NCBI GenBank assembly: GCA_964451365.1
Contig: CAYVIB010000029.1
Coordinates: 11,977 to 75,976, forward strand
Source: CAYVIB01 sp964451365
Lineage (GTDB): Bacteria; Pseudomonadota; Gammaproteobacteria; Pseudomonadales; Cellvibrionaceae
Direction: 5' to 3'
DNA length: 64,000 bases
Positions within the stretch are counted from its first letter, which is position 1. Each line of letters begins with the position of its first letter. This document shows positions 32,896 through 42,618 of the stretch, piece by piece. Under the pieces are notes generated by a model, which was given only the letters and a program-made list of their open reading frames with translations, had not been told where the DNA came from and searched no databases. The translations under genes were made by a program, and so were the position numbers.

Positions 32896-35800
32896 ATGAG
32901 CTATAAAAAGAAATCTCTCTCGGTGGTACGGTTTTCTTTATTTGTTTGCACACTTGCGTTGTTCGGGTGCGGTGGTGGCGGTGGCGCCGAAAACACTCAG
33001 GCAAACGGATCGGGTGCCGACAGGGATCTCGCGCTTTCCGACGACACGCCGTTTGTGGTTGTGGAACGCGATGTAACGAGCGCGTCCACCAGCAATCAGG
33101 ATCAGTTCAAATCCGCGCTCGAGTCGCGGGATACATCACCTCTGGATCTTTCCTCTCCCTACCAGTTTAACCCCGGAGCGAGGCTGCTGTTCCGTTCCAG
33201 CCTGGATGTCGACGCGATTGAGTTCGATGCGCTGGAATCCTATTTCGGATCGCCTGGTTACGACGTCAAGGACATGAACGTGTCCAAGGACGGCAGCAAA
33301 TTGATATTCGCCGCTCACGGCCCCGCCGGTAACGTCAGCCACCGGACCTGGAGTATCTACGAATTTGATTTCGATACACTGGAAGTCCGGCGCATTATCG
33401 AAGACGATGAACTGGCCAACGCGGGGCAGGATACCAACCCGACATACGGCTCCGACGGCATCATCGTATTTTCCTCCGACCGCGCCGCCGGCAACCCCAA
33501 TAACCCGATTGACCGCTTCGTGGCGGAAAACGAAGACTGCTATAAGGTTGGTCCCAGTGAGCGTCCTTCTCTGCTGCACTCAATGACCGGCACCGGCGAA
33601 AATATTGTTCAGCTCACTTACGGCAACAATCACGATACCACCCCCACTACCTTGCTCGATGGGCGGGTCAGCTTCATCCGCTGGTCGCGCAGTTACGAGT
33701 TACTAACGAACTGTCCCGACGGCACCAAGGTGGCCGACCTGGCTCCGGCCGATCTTCCCAACGGCCTCTCCAATCCCGCCACCTGGTCCAATGAGCAGAA
33801 GTGCGCATATGCGATCGATACTCCAATCGGCCCGGCACTGGCCAGCAACAATTATTCATTGCTGACAATCAACCAGGACGGCTCGCAAATGGAGGCGTTG
33901 TATAAAACCGTCTCCGCGGAAGCTTCCGACGAGGAGTTTTTGTATATCGACAACATCGTCCAGGGCGAAGACGGATATCTGGTGGCTGTCCTCAAACACC
34001 AGTACAACCAGTTTATGGGCGGCAGCCTTATCAAGTTGAGGGAACCGGTGGAGAACGCGGATAACCGGGTTTACGGCGAACTTTCTCCAGTGCCGGTCAC
34101 TTCAGGGGAAGTAAATCTCTATCCTTCCCAGCTTTCGGCCAAAGGCTGGTACAGCGCCATTGCGCCCTACCGCGACGGTACCCAACGTTTCCTGGTCAGT
34201 TGGTCCCAATGCGCCGTGGTAAACGATGGCGTTTCCTCTTTCTGCCAGGGAACCGACGATCAGGGCGAAGCCAACGGTAAGTATGGTATCTGGATGTATG
34301 ATCCGGCCACGGACAGTCGACTGCCGGTGATTACCGCAAAATCCAATGTCGTCTACAGTGAACTGGCCCTGAACCAGCCGCATGTCGGACTGGATTTGCC
34401 GTTTGAGCCCTACAACCCGAATTACGTGGATAATACCGATGAAAGCCGGGTTATTTGTGACGATCCGAGCGTTCCCGTGCCGGAAGAGCCCGAGCCAGAA
34501 TATCCTGTTACCCCGACTCCCGCTCCGGCAACTCCGACTCCGAGCATGGTTCCGACACTTGTTCCAGTGTCTCCGGTTCCGGTCACACCCACACCGGTTC
34601 CAGTCACACCCACACCGGTTGAGGTTACTCCGACTCCTGGTCCGGGTACTCCAACGCCGGTTCCTGTAACGCCGAGCCCCGCTCCGGTCACGCCGACTCC
34701 TGTCCCGGTGACGCCGACGCCGGTTCCGGTTACTCCAAGTCCCGATCCGGTGACGCCGACACCTGTTCCGGTTACTCCGACACCGGATCCCGTGACGCCG
34801 ACGCCAGTTCCGGTCACTCCCACTCCGAGCCCGGTTCCGGTCACTCCAACTCCGAGTCCGGACCCTGTGACGCCGACCCCGACACCTGCTCCGGAGGAGC
34901 CGGTAAATAATCCGCCGGTAGCTGACGCGGGTGACGATAGCACCGTTTATCCGGGTGATCTGGTGGCATTGAATGGTTCCGGCAGTACCGATATGGACGG
35001 TGATGCCCTGACTTACTCCTGGCAAATCGTCAGCCTGCCGGAAGGCAGTATGGCGGAACTCTCCGATCCGACGAACGTCACTCCGGAATTTGTTGCCGAC
35101 GCATTCGGTACCTATGTGATTGAGCTGATCGTTAATGACGGCAAAGAAGACAGTGCGCCCGACAGCGTGACTATCAATACCCTTAATAGCCGACCCATTG
35201 CCGATGCGGGCCCGGATAAATCGGCATACCTGGGTGAACTGGTGGTATTCGATGGCAGCGGCAGTTCCGACCCGGACGGCGACCTGCTGAGTTATACGTG
35301 GCATCTGGTCAGCAAGCCGGACGGCAGCGCGACCGAGCTTTACGGCACGGATCAGATTTCCCCGACCTTGGAAGTGGATGTCGTTGGTGATTACAAGATT
35401 AAACTGGTTGTCAACGACGGTGTCCAGGACAGCGAGGCGGATTACGTCCTGGTTTCCACCCTTAATTCACGTCCTGTTGCAAATGCGGGTGAGGATCAGT
35501 CCGATGATCTCGGTACGTCGTTTATGCTCAATGGCAGCGCCAGTTCCGACCCGGACGGTGATGACCTGACATACAGCTGGAGCTTGATCAGCCAGCCGGA
35601 AAACAGTACCGCCACTCTGGTGGACAGCAGTGGCGCCATGCCCACCCTGACCCCGGACTTGGCGGGAGATTACATCGCTCAGTTGATCGTCAATGACGGT
35701 GCGTTGGACAGCGAGCCTGATACTGTCAGCATCAGTGCCGAGCAGGCGGTGTGTGATACCTCCAGTATTCGCAGCCGGTTGATTCCGTTCACTCTGCGTG

Positions 35801-36387
35801 ACTTCCGTGATTCACACCGGGATTTTGAATATCGCATCGAGGAAGATTACGGAATCGTCGAAGAATGGTTGGGTGCGGACAGACTGCCTGTTTATGCCCA
35901 CGGCAATAGCGGTACTGCCACCACACATACAGCTGAGGAATTTAACCAATGGTACCGTGACGTTGAAAACGTCAACTATCCCGTACAGCACAACCTGGAA
36001 ATTACGCGGGATGAAGGTTCCTCCGTCTGGACATTCGCCGATAGCACCTTCTTCCCGTTGGATGGTATGGGCTTTGGCAACCAGGGCCGCGTCCATAACT
36101 ACCACTTCACCCTGGAAGGCCATATGGAGTTTTACTACGAAGGTGGCGAAGAGTTTACCTTCCGCGGTGATGATGACCTCTGGGTTTTCATCAACGGTAG
36201 ACTGGCGCTGGATATCGGTGGTGTTCACGGTGAAATCACCAGAACGATTTCACTGGATGAGCTGGCGGATAAATTGGGTATCGAAGCCGGTAACACTTAC
36301 AGTTTCGACCTGTTCTTCGCGGAGCGACACACCACCGAATCCAACTTCAAGTTCCAGACCAATATCAATCTGGAGTGCTCACCCTAA
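32896..36387 (+). CDS. Mosaic lipoprotein: beta-propeller, Pro-Thr linker, Ig-like repeats, fibro-slime domain
   Basis: This 1163-residue surface protein has a lipobox ALFGC (Cys25) followed by five glycines. About residues 60-500 look like a propeller with PD40-type motifs (KDGSKLIFAAHG, SDGIIVFSSDRAAGNP, DGRVSFIRWSRSYE). Residues 535-668 form a Pro-Thr-rich linker of repeated PVPVTPTP-like units. Three PKD/REJ-like repeats of about 93 residues follow (each with A-AG-D, GSGS-DPDGD-L-Y-W). Residues 950-1163 form a fibro-slime (PA14-like) domain with HNYHFTLEGHMEFYYEGGEEFTFRGDDDLWVFINGR. Surface adhesion or glycan contact is a fair inference; no enzymatic motif was found. Confidence 0.88.
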   Translation: MSYKKKSLSVVRFSLFVCTLALFGCGGGGGAENTQANGSGADRDLALSDDTPFVVVERDVTSASTSNQDQFKSALESRDTSPLDLSSPYQFNPGARLLFRSSLDVDAIEFDALESYFGSPGYDVKDMNVSKDGSKLIFAAHGPAGNVSHRTWSIYEFDFDTLEVRRIIEDDELANAGQDTNPTYGSDGIIVFSSDRAAGNPNNPIDRFVAENEDCYKVGPSERPSLLHSMTGTGENIVQLTYGNNHDTTPTTLLDGRVSFIRWSRSYELLTNCPDGTKVADLAPADLPNGLSNPATWSNEQKCAYAIDTPIGPALASNNYSLLTINQDGSQMEALYKTVSAEASDEEFLYIDNIVQGEDGYLVAVLKHQYNQFMGGSLIKLREPVENADNRVYGELSPVPVTSGEVNLYPSQLSAKGWYSAIAPYRDGTQRFLVSWSQCAVVNDGVSSFCQGTDDQGEANGKYGIWMYDPATDSRLPVITAKSNVVYSELALNQPHVGLDLPFEPYNPNYVDNTDESRVICDDPSVPVPEEPEPEYPVTPTPAPATPTPSMVPTLVPVSPVPVTPTPVPVTPTPVEVTPTPGPGTPTPVPVTPSPAPVTPTPVPVTPTPVPVTPSPDPVTPTPVPVTPTPDPVTPTPVPVTPTPSPVPVTPTPSPDPVTPTPTPAPEEPVNNPPVADAGDDSTVYPGDLVALNGSGSTDMDGDALTYSWQIVSLPEGSMAELSDPTNVTPEFVADAFGTYVIELIVNDGKEDSAPDSVTINTLNSRPIADAGPDKSAYLGELVVFDGSGSSDPDGDLLSYTWHLVSKPDGSATELYGTDQISPTLEVDVVGDYKIKLVVNDGVQDSEADYVLVSTLNSRPVANAGEDQSDDLGTSFMLNGSASSDPDGDDLTYSWSLISQPENSTATLVDSSGAMPTLTPDLAGDYIAQLIVNDGALDSEPDTVSISAEQAVCDTSSIRSRLIPFTLRDFRDSHRDFEYRIEEDYGIVEEWLGADRLPVYAHGNSGTATTHTAEEFNQWYRDVENVNYPVQHNLEITRDEGSSVWTFADSTFFPLDGMGFGNQGRVHNYHFTLEGHMEFYYEGGEEFTFRGDDDLWVFINGRLALDIGGVHGEITRTISLDELADKLGIEAGNTYSFDLFFAERHTTESNFKFQTNINLECSP

Positions 36388-36406
36388 ACTCCACCGGTAA
36401 TCATTC

Positions 36407-36433
36407 AAAACGCCTCCGAATGGAGGCGTTTTT
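36407..36433. terminator. Bidirectional terminator between convergent genes
   Basis: AAAACGCCTCC (36407-36417) pairs with GGAGGCGTTTT (36422-36432) around a 4-nt loop, with a T tract on both strands. It serves the plus-strand lipoprotein and the minus-strand TerB-like gene. Confidence 0.92.
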
Positions 36434-36447
36434 GTAGATACGTTGAA

Positions 36448-36918
36448 TCAACCGGAGAATTTTTCCGTTCGGACAATATGCTTCGCGCGAATAAAATCCC
36501 CATGGGCCACATGAATTAAATCGGCCACCTTGCGAATGACATACTCTTCGTATTTATCCAGGTCACCGTCGGCATAGGCAATCGCCCACATTCCCTTCAC
36601 CAGTTCAAACTTTTCTTCCATTGAGCAATATTGGTTGATTAACTGCGTGAACTGATAAAGTGAAGTGGATTCCTCGGTTTCATTGTGGGCGAGGAGGGCG
36701 AGTTTTTCGCAATCCTCGGCGGAAATGTTGAATTGATCCTGGAGAATATTTTTCAGTGCCGTCATTTCCTTCTGATCAAATTCGTGGTCGACAACGGCAA
36801 CTTCAATAAGCAACGCGGCACTGGCAAGGCGACGTTTTTCCTCGGTTAAATGACCGGTTTTTTCGGCTTCGTTTCCACCCAGTTCGTTTTGAAAGAAATC
36901 CTTTATTTTTGCCAGCAT
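36448..36918 (-). CDS. TerB-like protein
   Basis: This all-helical cytoplasmic protein of 156 residues belongs to the TerB (tellurite resistance B-like, DUF533-related) superfamily. Landmarks are ASAALLIEVAVVDHEFDQKEM near residues 32-52 and LVKGMWAIAYADGDLDKYEEYVIRKVADLI near 105-134; the acidic AxADGxLxxxE segments are probably metal-binding. Other ter genes are absent, so a tellurite role should not be assumed. It stands alone between a terminator and REP-like palindromes. Confidence 0.9.
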   Translation of the reverse strand: MLAKIKDFFQNELGGNEAEKTGHLTEEKRRLASAALLIEVAVVDHEFDQKEMTALKNILQDQFNISAEDCEKLALLAHNETEESTSLYQFTQLINQYCSMEEKFELVKGMWAIAYADGDLDKYEEYVIRKVADLIHVAHGDFIRAKHIVRTEKFSG

Positions 36919-36998
36919 AGGATTACGCCCTTAAATTGAGAATACGTGTTTTTCTTTCGAGAGGGGAAGAGCCGGATGGTTCCCGTTCTGTTGCGAGA

Positions 36999-37088
36999 TA
37001 GGGCGGTCGGCATGGCGCCACCCGCCGTTGAGCAGAGAAGTGGCGGGTGGCGCCCGACGTGTCGGACCATCGCTTACCCGCCCTGCAA
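36999..37088. repeat. Pair of inverted REP-like elements
   Basis: A 46-bp element at 37043-37088 starts GCGGGTGGCGCCCGA and ends ACCCGCCCTGCAA. It is facing a shortened inverted copy at 36999-37026. The two share a perfect 13-bp inverted repeat, GGCGCCACCCGCC (37014-37026) / GGCGGGTGGCGCC (37042-37054). The full element recurs at 54904-54949 with 42 of 46 bases identical. It lies in the gap between the TerB-like gene and the end of tal. Confidence 0.85.
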
Positions 37089-37089
37089 G

Positions 37090-38025
37090 TTACGCTTTTT
37101 TGCTTTTCAGCAGGTTTTCCAGGCTGATTTGGTCGGCGGCAAAACCGCGAATGCCCTGGGCCAGTTTTTCCGTCGCCATTGCATCTTCATTATTGGAGAA
37201 GCGGAACCGGGCTTCGTTTTCCTGCAATTTTGGAATCGCCTCACCCATGTTGTCCGGAGTCAACATACGCTCCAGTTTGCCGTTGTCCGCTTCCAGTTCG
37301 CCCAGCAACTGCGGGCTGATGGTCAGGCGGTCGCAGCCGGCGAGGGCTTCCAGTTCACCGGTGTTGCGAAAACTCGCGCCCATCACAACGGTATTGTAGC
37401 CGTGCTGCTTGTAGTAGTTGTAAATGCGGGTAACCGAGACCACGCCCGGATCTTCGTGTGGGGCGTATTCCTTTTTATCGGAGTTGGCCTTGTACCAGTC
37501 CAGAATCCGGCCCACGAAGGGGGAGATCAGGAATACACCGGCATCGGCGCAAGCGGCTGCCTGGCTGAAGCTGAACAGCAGGGTCAGGTTACAGTTAATG
37601 CCTTCTTTTTCCAGGATTTCCGCCGCGCGAATACCTTCCCAGGTGGAAGCCAGCTTAATCAGGACGCGGTCTCTCTCCACACCCGCTTTGGCGTACAGGT
37701 CGATCAGGTGCTTGGCTTTGTTGATGGAGGCTTCGGTATCGAAGGACAACTTGGCGTCCACCTCGGTGGAAACGCGTCCGGGAACAATCTTCAGGATTTC
37801 ACAGCCAATGGCCACGGCCAGGTGGTCACACGCATCGTCAATGGAGCTGGTTTCCGCCAATACCTTTTGTACCAGTGAATCGTATTGTGGCAGTTGAGCG
37901 GCTTTGTACAGGAGAGAAGGGTTGGTGGTTGCGTCGATTGGCTGATACTTCTTGATCGCCTCGATATCACCCGTATCGGCGACGACAGTGGAATATTGCT
38001 TCAATTGCTCAAGTTTGTTTGTCAT
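37090..38025 (-). CDS. tal: Transaldolase
   Basis: Transaldolase moves a dihydroxyacetone unit between sugar phosphates in the non-oxidative pentose phosphate pathway. The N terminus MTNKLEQLKQYSTVVADTGD and the DATTNPSLLYKA block are typical of TalB-type enzymes. The Schiff-base Lys is in RVLIKLASTWEGIRAAE, and the Asn/Thr block CNLTLLFSFSQA follows. I take the ATG at 38025, which has a GGGAG site close upstream and gives 311 residues; a longer upstream frame is unlikely. The stop lies next to REP-like palindromes rather than a clear terminator. Confidence 0.97.
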   Translation of the reverse strand: MTNKLEQLKQYSTVVADTGDIEAIKKYQPIDATTNPSLLYKAAQLPQYDSLVQKVLAETSSIDDACDHLAVAIGCEILKIVPGRVSTEVDAKLSFDTEASINKAKHLIDLYAKAGVERDRVLIKLASTWEGIRAAEILEKEGINCNLTLLFSFSQAAACADAGVFLISPFVGRILDWYKANSDKKEYAPHEDPGVVSVTRIYNYYKQHGYNTVVMGASFRNTGELEALAGCDRLTISPQLLGELEADNGKLERMLTPDNMGEAIPKLQENEARFRFSNNEDAMATEKLAQGIRGFAADQISLENLLKSKKA

Positions 38026-38181
38026 ACGACTCCCCGTAAAACCTCGGTTAACAGAAATGGGTATTATCCCGGTTGCCGGCAATTGCTACAACCGGTGAAT
38101 ATAACGGCGCGGCATGATGGCCAGAAAATGGGCGCATATTGTAGCAAACACTATAAGAGGTGGCACGACATCGCGCGTTTT

Positions 38182-39192
38182 TTAATACCGGGTACATAGC
38201 GCCTGGCGAACGATATCCGTATTAATTTCGGGGTCATGGATATTTTCGGTGATATGCCGGCGAAACGCCCTGGCACCGGGCTGGCCGGCATATAGGCCCA
38301 GGATGTGGCGGGTCATATGGTGCAGCCGGGTTCCTGCTGCCTGTTCCCGCTCCATGTAGCGTATAAACCCCTCCAGTACCTCTTCCCGGGTCGCCGTTTG
38401 CTGTTCCGAACCAAATATTTCCCGGTCTACTTTCGCCAGGAAATAGGGGTTTTGATAGGCTTCGCGACCCACCATAACGCCGTCCACCCGTTCCAGCAGG
38501 AAATGGCACTGATCAAGTGTTTTGATACCACCATTAATGATGATCTCCAGCCCGGGAAACTCCTCTTTAAGCTGGAAGATCAGTTCGTACTTCAATGGCG
38601 GAATTTCGCGATTTTCCTTGGGACTCAGGCCCTTGAGCCAGGCTTTGCGGGCGTGGATGATGAAGGTTTTGCACCCGGCTTCAGCCACGGTGGCGACAAA
38701 ATGTCGCATATCCGCATAATCCTCCATCTCGTCGATGCCAATCCGGTGTTTGATGGTGACCGGAATCGAGCAGGCGTCTTTCATCGCCGCCATGCATTCG
38801 GCCACCAGGTCGGATTCGGCCATCAATACCGCGCCGATTTTTCCGGACTGCACCCTGTCACTGGGGCAGCCACAGTTTAAATTGACTTCATTATAGCCCC
38901 AGTCCTCCGCCATCTTGGCGCATTGCGCCAGCGCGGCGGGGTCGCTGCCCCCCAGTTGGAGCGAGACGGGCGCTTCCTCGCGGTTAAAGCGTAAAAAGCG
39001 TTCACGGTCGCCATGCAGCAAGGCACCCGTGGTTACCATTTCTGTATAGAGCACCGCGTGTTTTGTCAGTAACCGCCAAAAATACCGGCAGTGGCGGTCA
39101 CTCCAGTCCATCATAGGGGCGACGCAAAAGCGATGCGGGTTGGGTGGTCGAGGTAGTGCTGGTTCTCCATAAATGTTAAACGATTTTTCCAC
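38182..39192 (-). CDS. dusA: tRNA-dihydrouridine(20/20a) synthase DusA
   Basis: This FMN enzyme reduces uridine in the tRNA D-loop. The start of the barrel reads FCVAPMMDWSDRHCRYFWR. The catalytic Cys is in EVNLNCGCPSDRVQSGKIGAVLM, and FMN contacts lie in IKHRIGID and IIINGGIKT. The helical C-terminal domain contains TRHILGLYAGQPGARAFRR, which marks the DusA subfamily. The 336-residue length is normal. It lies upstream of tal on the same strand with a 156-nt gap that contains a short inverted repeat. Confidence 0.96.
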   Translation of the reverse strand: MEKSFNIYGEPALPRPPNPHRFCVAPMMDWSDRHCRYFWRLLTKHAVLYTEMVTTGALLHGDRERFLRFNREEAPVSLQLGGSDPAALAQCAKMAEDWGYNEVNLNCGCPSDRVQSGKIGAVLMAESDLVAECMAAMKDACSIPVTIKHRIGIDEMEDYADMRHFVATVAEAGCKTFIIHARKAWLKGLSPKENREIPPLKYELIFQLKEEFPGLEIIINGGIKTLDQCHFLLERVDGVMVGREAYQNPYFLAKVDREIFGSEQQTATREEVLEGFIRYMEREQAAGTRLHHMTRHILGLYAGQPGARAFRRHITENIHDPEINTDIVRQALCTRY

Positions 39193-39297
39193 TGTTAAAT
39201 TGTTCTCATTTCAACGGTTCCCGGTTTGGGGGGTAAAGGTATCGATTCAGGTTTGTGCTGATCGGCAAGTTGCATTCTTGCGCGACAAATATCCCTT

Positions 39298-40127
39298 GTG
39301 ATTTACTCTCGCGCTGTCACAACCATTTTACCTGCCAAGACTGTGGTTGACTCGGTTGAGACGCGAAATTCATACAAAAATCCGCATCTGGACGGCAAGG
39401 TGGCACAAAAACAACGCCAGCGATTGGTGCGCGCATTCCAGGACAACGCCGACTGCCGTTTATTTTTAACCACCAACGCTGGCGCCACGGGATTGAACCT
39501 GCAGGCGCCAACACAGTAATCAATGTGGATCTGCCGTGGAATCCGGCGCTGCTGGAACAGCGCATCGCCCGCGCACACCGCATGGGACAGAAGCGGCCGA
39601 TTCAAGTGTACCTGCTGGTGACGACCGACACGCTGGAGGAGCGCCTGCTCGCCACCTTGTCCAGCAAGTCGGAATTATTTGCCGCTGCCCTTGATCCCTC
39701 CGCCGATGTGGATGCGGTCGATTTCCTTTCCGGCATGGAGGCGCTTAAAAAACGCCTGCAACAGCTACTTACGCCGGTCGAAGCGGCGCCTTTTGATGAG
39801 CGTGGCTTCAACAGTGAACAGCAACAGGCATTGCAGCTGCAGGCGCGTGAACAAAGGCAAACCCAGGTAGCCAATGCCGGCGGTCAGTTGCTGGGCGCGG
39901 CTTTTCAATTGCTTGACGGCCTATTACCGGAGCAGGCCCTGTCTCACACTCCGGACGCGCAACAACGGATGCAGTCCGCGCTGGAAGAAAAACTGCGGGA
40001 CTGTGTGGAGGTACGCGAGGATGGCGGCATCACGCTGGCGATCAACTTCCCCGATCAGGCGGCCTTGAGTCATATGGCGGGGGTATTGGCGAAAACGCTT
40101 CTATTGACACAAAAGGCGGAGGAGTAA
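39298..40127 (+). pseudogene. SNF2/DEAD-type helicase remnant, 5'-truncated and frameshifted
   Basis: Only the C-terminal helicase lobe remains. The first frame contains DGKVAQKQRQRLVRAFQD and FLTTNAGATGLNLQAP (motif V). It then stops at 39519, and the homology continues in another frame with VINVDLPWNPALLEQRIARAHRMGQKR-type motif VI from about 39523. One base appears lost near 39505-39510, where relatives read LQAANTV. Nothing resembling the Walker A lobe lies upstream, because dusA begins at 39192. The tail (to 40127) is intact. It is therefore a decaying copy of a SWI2/SNF2 family gene, not a working ATPase. Confidence 0.88.
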
Positions 40128-40231
40128 AAGAGTGGGCAGGCAGCGGTGTTTCATCAAATATGGGATAACTGTTTTAGGTGAAACGGACCTAAGAGTTTTT
40201 GTGAAAACTGATTAGATGAAAGGGAGTTCAT

Positions 40232-41989
40232 ATGTTTCAAAGCGACGCGCTCGATATCCTTAAACTTGGCCATAATGTTTTTTTAACGGGTGCCGCCGGG
40301 GCGGGAAAAACGTATCTCATCCATCAATACATCCGCCACTTGCGCCGCCATCAGGTCGGGGTGGCGGTGACAGCTTCCACCGGTATCGCGGCAACACATA
40401 TTGGCGGCCGCACGATTCACTCCTGGTCGGGCATGGGAGTGAGAACTGAACTGTCCGCCAAAGACCTGGCCAAAATCAAAGATAACAAGCGCCTGAAAAA
40501 GAGTGTCGGGCAGGCAAAAGTGTTGGTGATCGACGAAATCTCCATGCTGCATCCGGCGCAACTGGACATGGTGGACGAAATCGCTCGCGCCTTGCTCGAT
40601 GCCTCGCGGCCCTTTGGTGGTTTGCAGGTAATCCTTTGCGGTGATTTTTTTCAGCTGCCGCCGGTCACGGCCGGACCTGTGTCGAGTAAGAACCGCTTCG
40701 CCTTTGCCGCCCGCGCCTGGTGTGAAGGCGATTTCAAGGTGTGCTATCTGCACGAGCAACATCGCCAGGGCGACGATCCCCTGTTAACCATTCTTAACGA
40801 TATACGCGCGGGCGGTGCCGGTGAGCATACCAAAATTCCGCTACGCACCCGTTATCGCCGTGAACCGGCCGGCGCGACCAACGCCACGATTTTGTACTCA
40901 CGTAACATCAATGTCGATGCGCTTAACCTGAGGGAGTTACAGCGCCTGCCCGGCCGCGAACGGCGGTTTGAGATGGAGGCGCGCGGCTTGAAGGCACTGA
41001 CGGAAGGGCTGCGGAAAAATTGCCTGGCGCCGGAGGTACTGCACCTGAAAAAAGGTGCTGAAGTAATGTTTATAAAAAACGCTGCCGATGGCGGGTACGC
41101 CAATGGCACCCGTGCCACCGTCATTGGTTTTGATCGCGACGAGGGCTGGCCGCAGGTGCGGACCTTTGATGGCCAGATGTTTGTTGTCGAGCCCGCTGAG
41201 TGGACCCTGGAGGAAGAAGGCGTGATCCGGGCTTCTGTCACGCAAATTCCGCTTCGCCTGGCCTGGGCGATAACAATCCACAAAAGTCAGGGCATGACAT
41301 TGGATGCGGTGGAGATTGACCTGAGCGATGCTTTTGAGCCCGGCATGGGTTATGTGGGGCTGTCTCGCGCCCGGCGCCTGGATGGCCTTAAACTCATGGG
41401 CTTGAACGACATGGCGTTGCGGGTGAACCAGGAAGTGCTGGCCCGGGACAACGTCTTCAAACAGCAGTCAGATGAAGCGCGTCGCTATTTGAAAGCCATT
41501 GATGATACGGAAAAACACCACCTGCAAAAACAAACACTTTACCAGCGCTTCGAAGGAAAGGATGTCGACGGGTACAGCGATAACAAGCGTCACAAGTTCC
41601 GAGACGGCACCGGTCTGGCTGTGGACGAAAACGGTAATCGGGTTTCCGGCAAAAACAGCTCTGATATTCAAAAACCGCGAGAGGGGACGCTGAGCGACAC
41701 ATTGCATGAAACCCTGGCGCTGGTGCAACAAAAAATATCCCTGCCGGAAATCGCTGCGACACGTGGCCTGAAGGAGGATACCATCGTCAGCCACTTGGAA
41801 AAACTCAAAGGCCTGAATAAACTCCCCGACATCACCTATCTACAAAATGCCTGGGCGTCGAAAGATCGCGAACAATTGATACAAATCTTCCGTGAGTCGG
41901 AGAACGGTCAGCTCAAGCCCGTATTTGAAAAATTCGAGGGCCGCTTTTCATTCCTGGAGCTGAAGTTGGCGCGATTGTTATCGTGGTAA
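40232..41989 (+). CDS. PIF1-like helicase with C-terminal helix-turn-helix domain
   Basis: This 585-residue superfamily 1 helicase has Walker A LTGAAGAGKT (about residues 18-27) and ASTGIAATHIGGRTIHSW as motif Ia. VLVIDEISML is Walker B, GDFFQLPPV is motif III, and AITIHKSQGMTLD with GMGYVGLSRAR gives motifs V and VI. This is the PIF1/RRM3 pattern. About residues 485-530 (TLHETLALVQQKISLPEIAATRGLKEDTIVSHL) look like the helicase-associated helix-turn-helix domain. The start has an AAAGGGAG site 6 nt upstream. It follows the helicase remnant by 104 nt. Its role is presumably in replication or repair; the sequence shows no defence partner. Confidence 0.92.
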   Translation: MFQSDALDILKLGHNVFLTGAAGAGKTYLIHQYIRHLRRHQVGVAVTASTGIAATHIGGRTIHSWSGMGVRTELSAKDLAKIKDNKRLKKSVGQAKVLVIDEISMLHPAQLDMVDEIARALLDASRPFGGLQVILCGDFFQLPPVTAGPVSSKNRFAFAARAWCEGDFKVCYLHEQHRQGDDPLLTILNDIRAGGAGEHTKIPLRTRYRREPAGATNATILYSRNINVDALNLRELQRLPGRERRFEMEARGLKALTEGLRKNCLAPEVLHLKKGAEVMFIKNAADGGYANGTRATVIGFDRDEGWPQVRTFDGQMFVVEPAEWTLEEEGVIRASVTQIPLRLAWAITIHKSQGMTLDAVEIDLSDAFEPGMGYVGLSRARRLDGLKLMGLNDMALRVNQEVLARDNVFKQQSDEARRYLKAIDDTEKHHLQKQTLYQRFEGKDVDGYSDNKRHKFRDGTGLAVDENGNRVSGKNSSDIQKPREGTLSDTLHETLALVQQKISLPEIAATRGLKEDTIVSHLEKLKGLNKLPDITYLQNAWASKDREQLIQIFRESENGQLKPVFEKFEGRFSFLELKLARLLSW

Positions 41990-42093
41990 GAAGCCGCACC
42001 GCCAGGATGAACCATCACGCACTGTGCGGAGCGGTTGGCACTAAAGCTGCTGTTAAACTGCTTTTGATACCGGCATTGATTATAAACAGGATA

Positions 42094-42540
42094 ATGAAGA
42101 TGGAAGACATATTTCATTTCGATCTCTACCAAATGTTGGGGCACTTCGTACAATTGTCCATTGCTTTTATTCTCGCCCTGCCAGTGGCGATAAACCGGGA
42201 ATACCACTCGCGCGGCGCCGGGTTGCGCACGTTTCCGCTGGTGGCAATCGCGGCATGTGCCTATATGCTTGTCGGGATGCAGGTTTACGATGGTGCGGAG
42301 GCCGAGGCCCGGGTGATGTACGGCATTATTACCGGTATCGGTTTCGTCGGCGGTGGGGCTATTCTCAAGGATAAGAACCAGACGATCGGCACCGCCTCCG
42401 CGGCGAGTATCTGGAATGCGGGTGCCATTGGAGTTTCTGTCGCGTACGGCCGCTATGAAATTGCCGTGATCCTGTCTGTCGTGAATTTTAGTATTCTGCA
42501 GTTTTCCAAGCCGCTCAAGCGCCGGGGGCCTGAGATATAA
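42094..42540 (+). CDS. MgtC/SapB-family membrane protein
   Basis: This small integral membrane protein has four or so helices. The N-terminal helix is followed by the family motif ALPVAINREYHSRGAGLRTFPLVAIAACAYML, then GIITGIGFVGGGAILKD and GTASAASIWNAGAIGVSVAYG. MgtC relatives modulate transport or phosphate and magnesium balance; the exact role here is unknown. At 148 residues it contains the N-terminal membrane domain only and lacks the cytosolic ACT-like domain of MgtC. The ATG at 42094 or 42100 is chosen because the longer upstream frame does not resemble the family. Confidence 0.88.
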   Translation: MKMEDIFHFDLYQMLGHFVQLSIAFILALPVAINREYHSRGAGLRTFPLVAIAACAYMLVGMQVYDGAEAEARVMYGIITGIGFVGGGAILKDKNQTIGTASAASIWNAGAIGVSVAYGRYEIAVILSVVNFSILQFSKPLKRRGPEI

Positions 42541-42618
42541 CGTCGCTCGATTGAGGTGCCAGGCCTTTTTCCGGGTGTTGCCAGGGCTTGTTGAAAGCCG
42601 CCTCACGGTCCTTCACCC

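Noticed and set aside
34102..35304. Minus-strand ORFs opposite the Pro-Thr linker and Ig-like repeats
   Set aside because: The Arg- or Gly-Val-rich repetitive translation mirrors the repeated PVTPTP codons on the plus strand.
38069..38095. Inverted repeat CCGGTTG / CAACCGG between tal and dusA
   Set aside because: Seven pairs with a 13-nt loop and no U tract; too weak to call as a terminator or operator.
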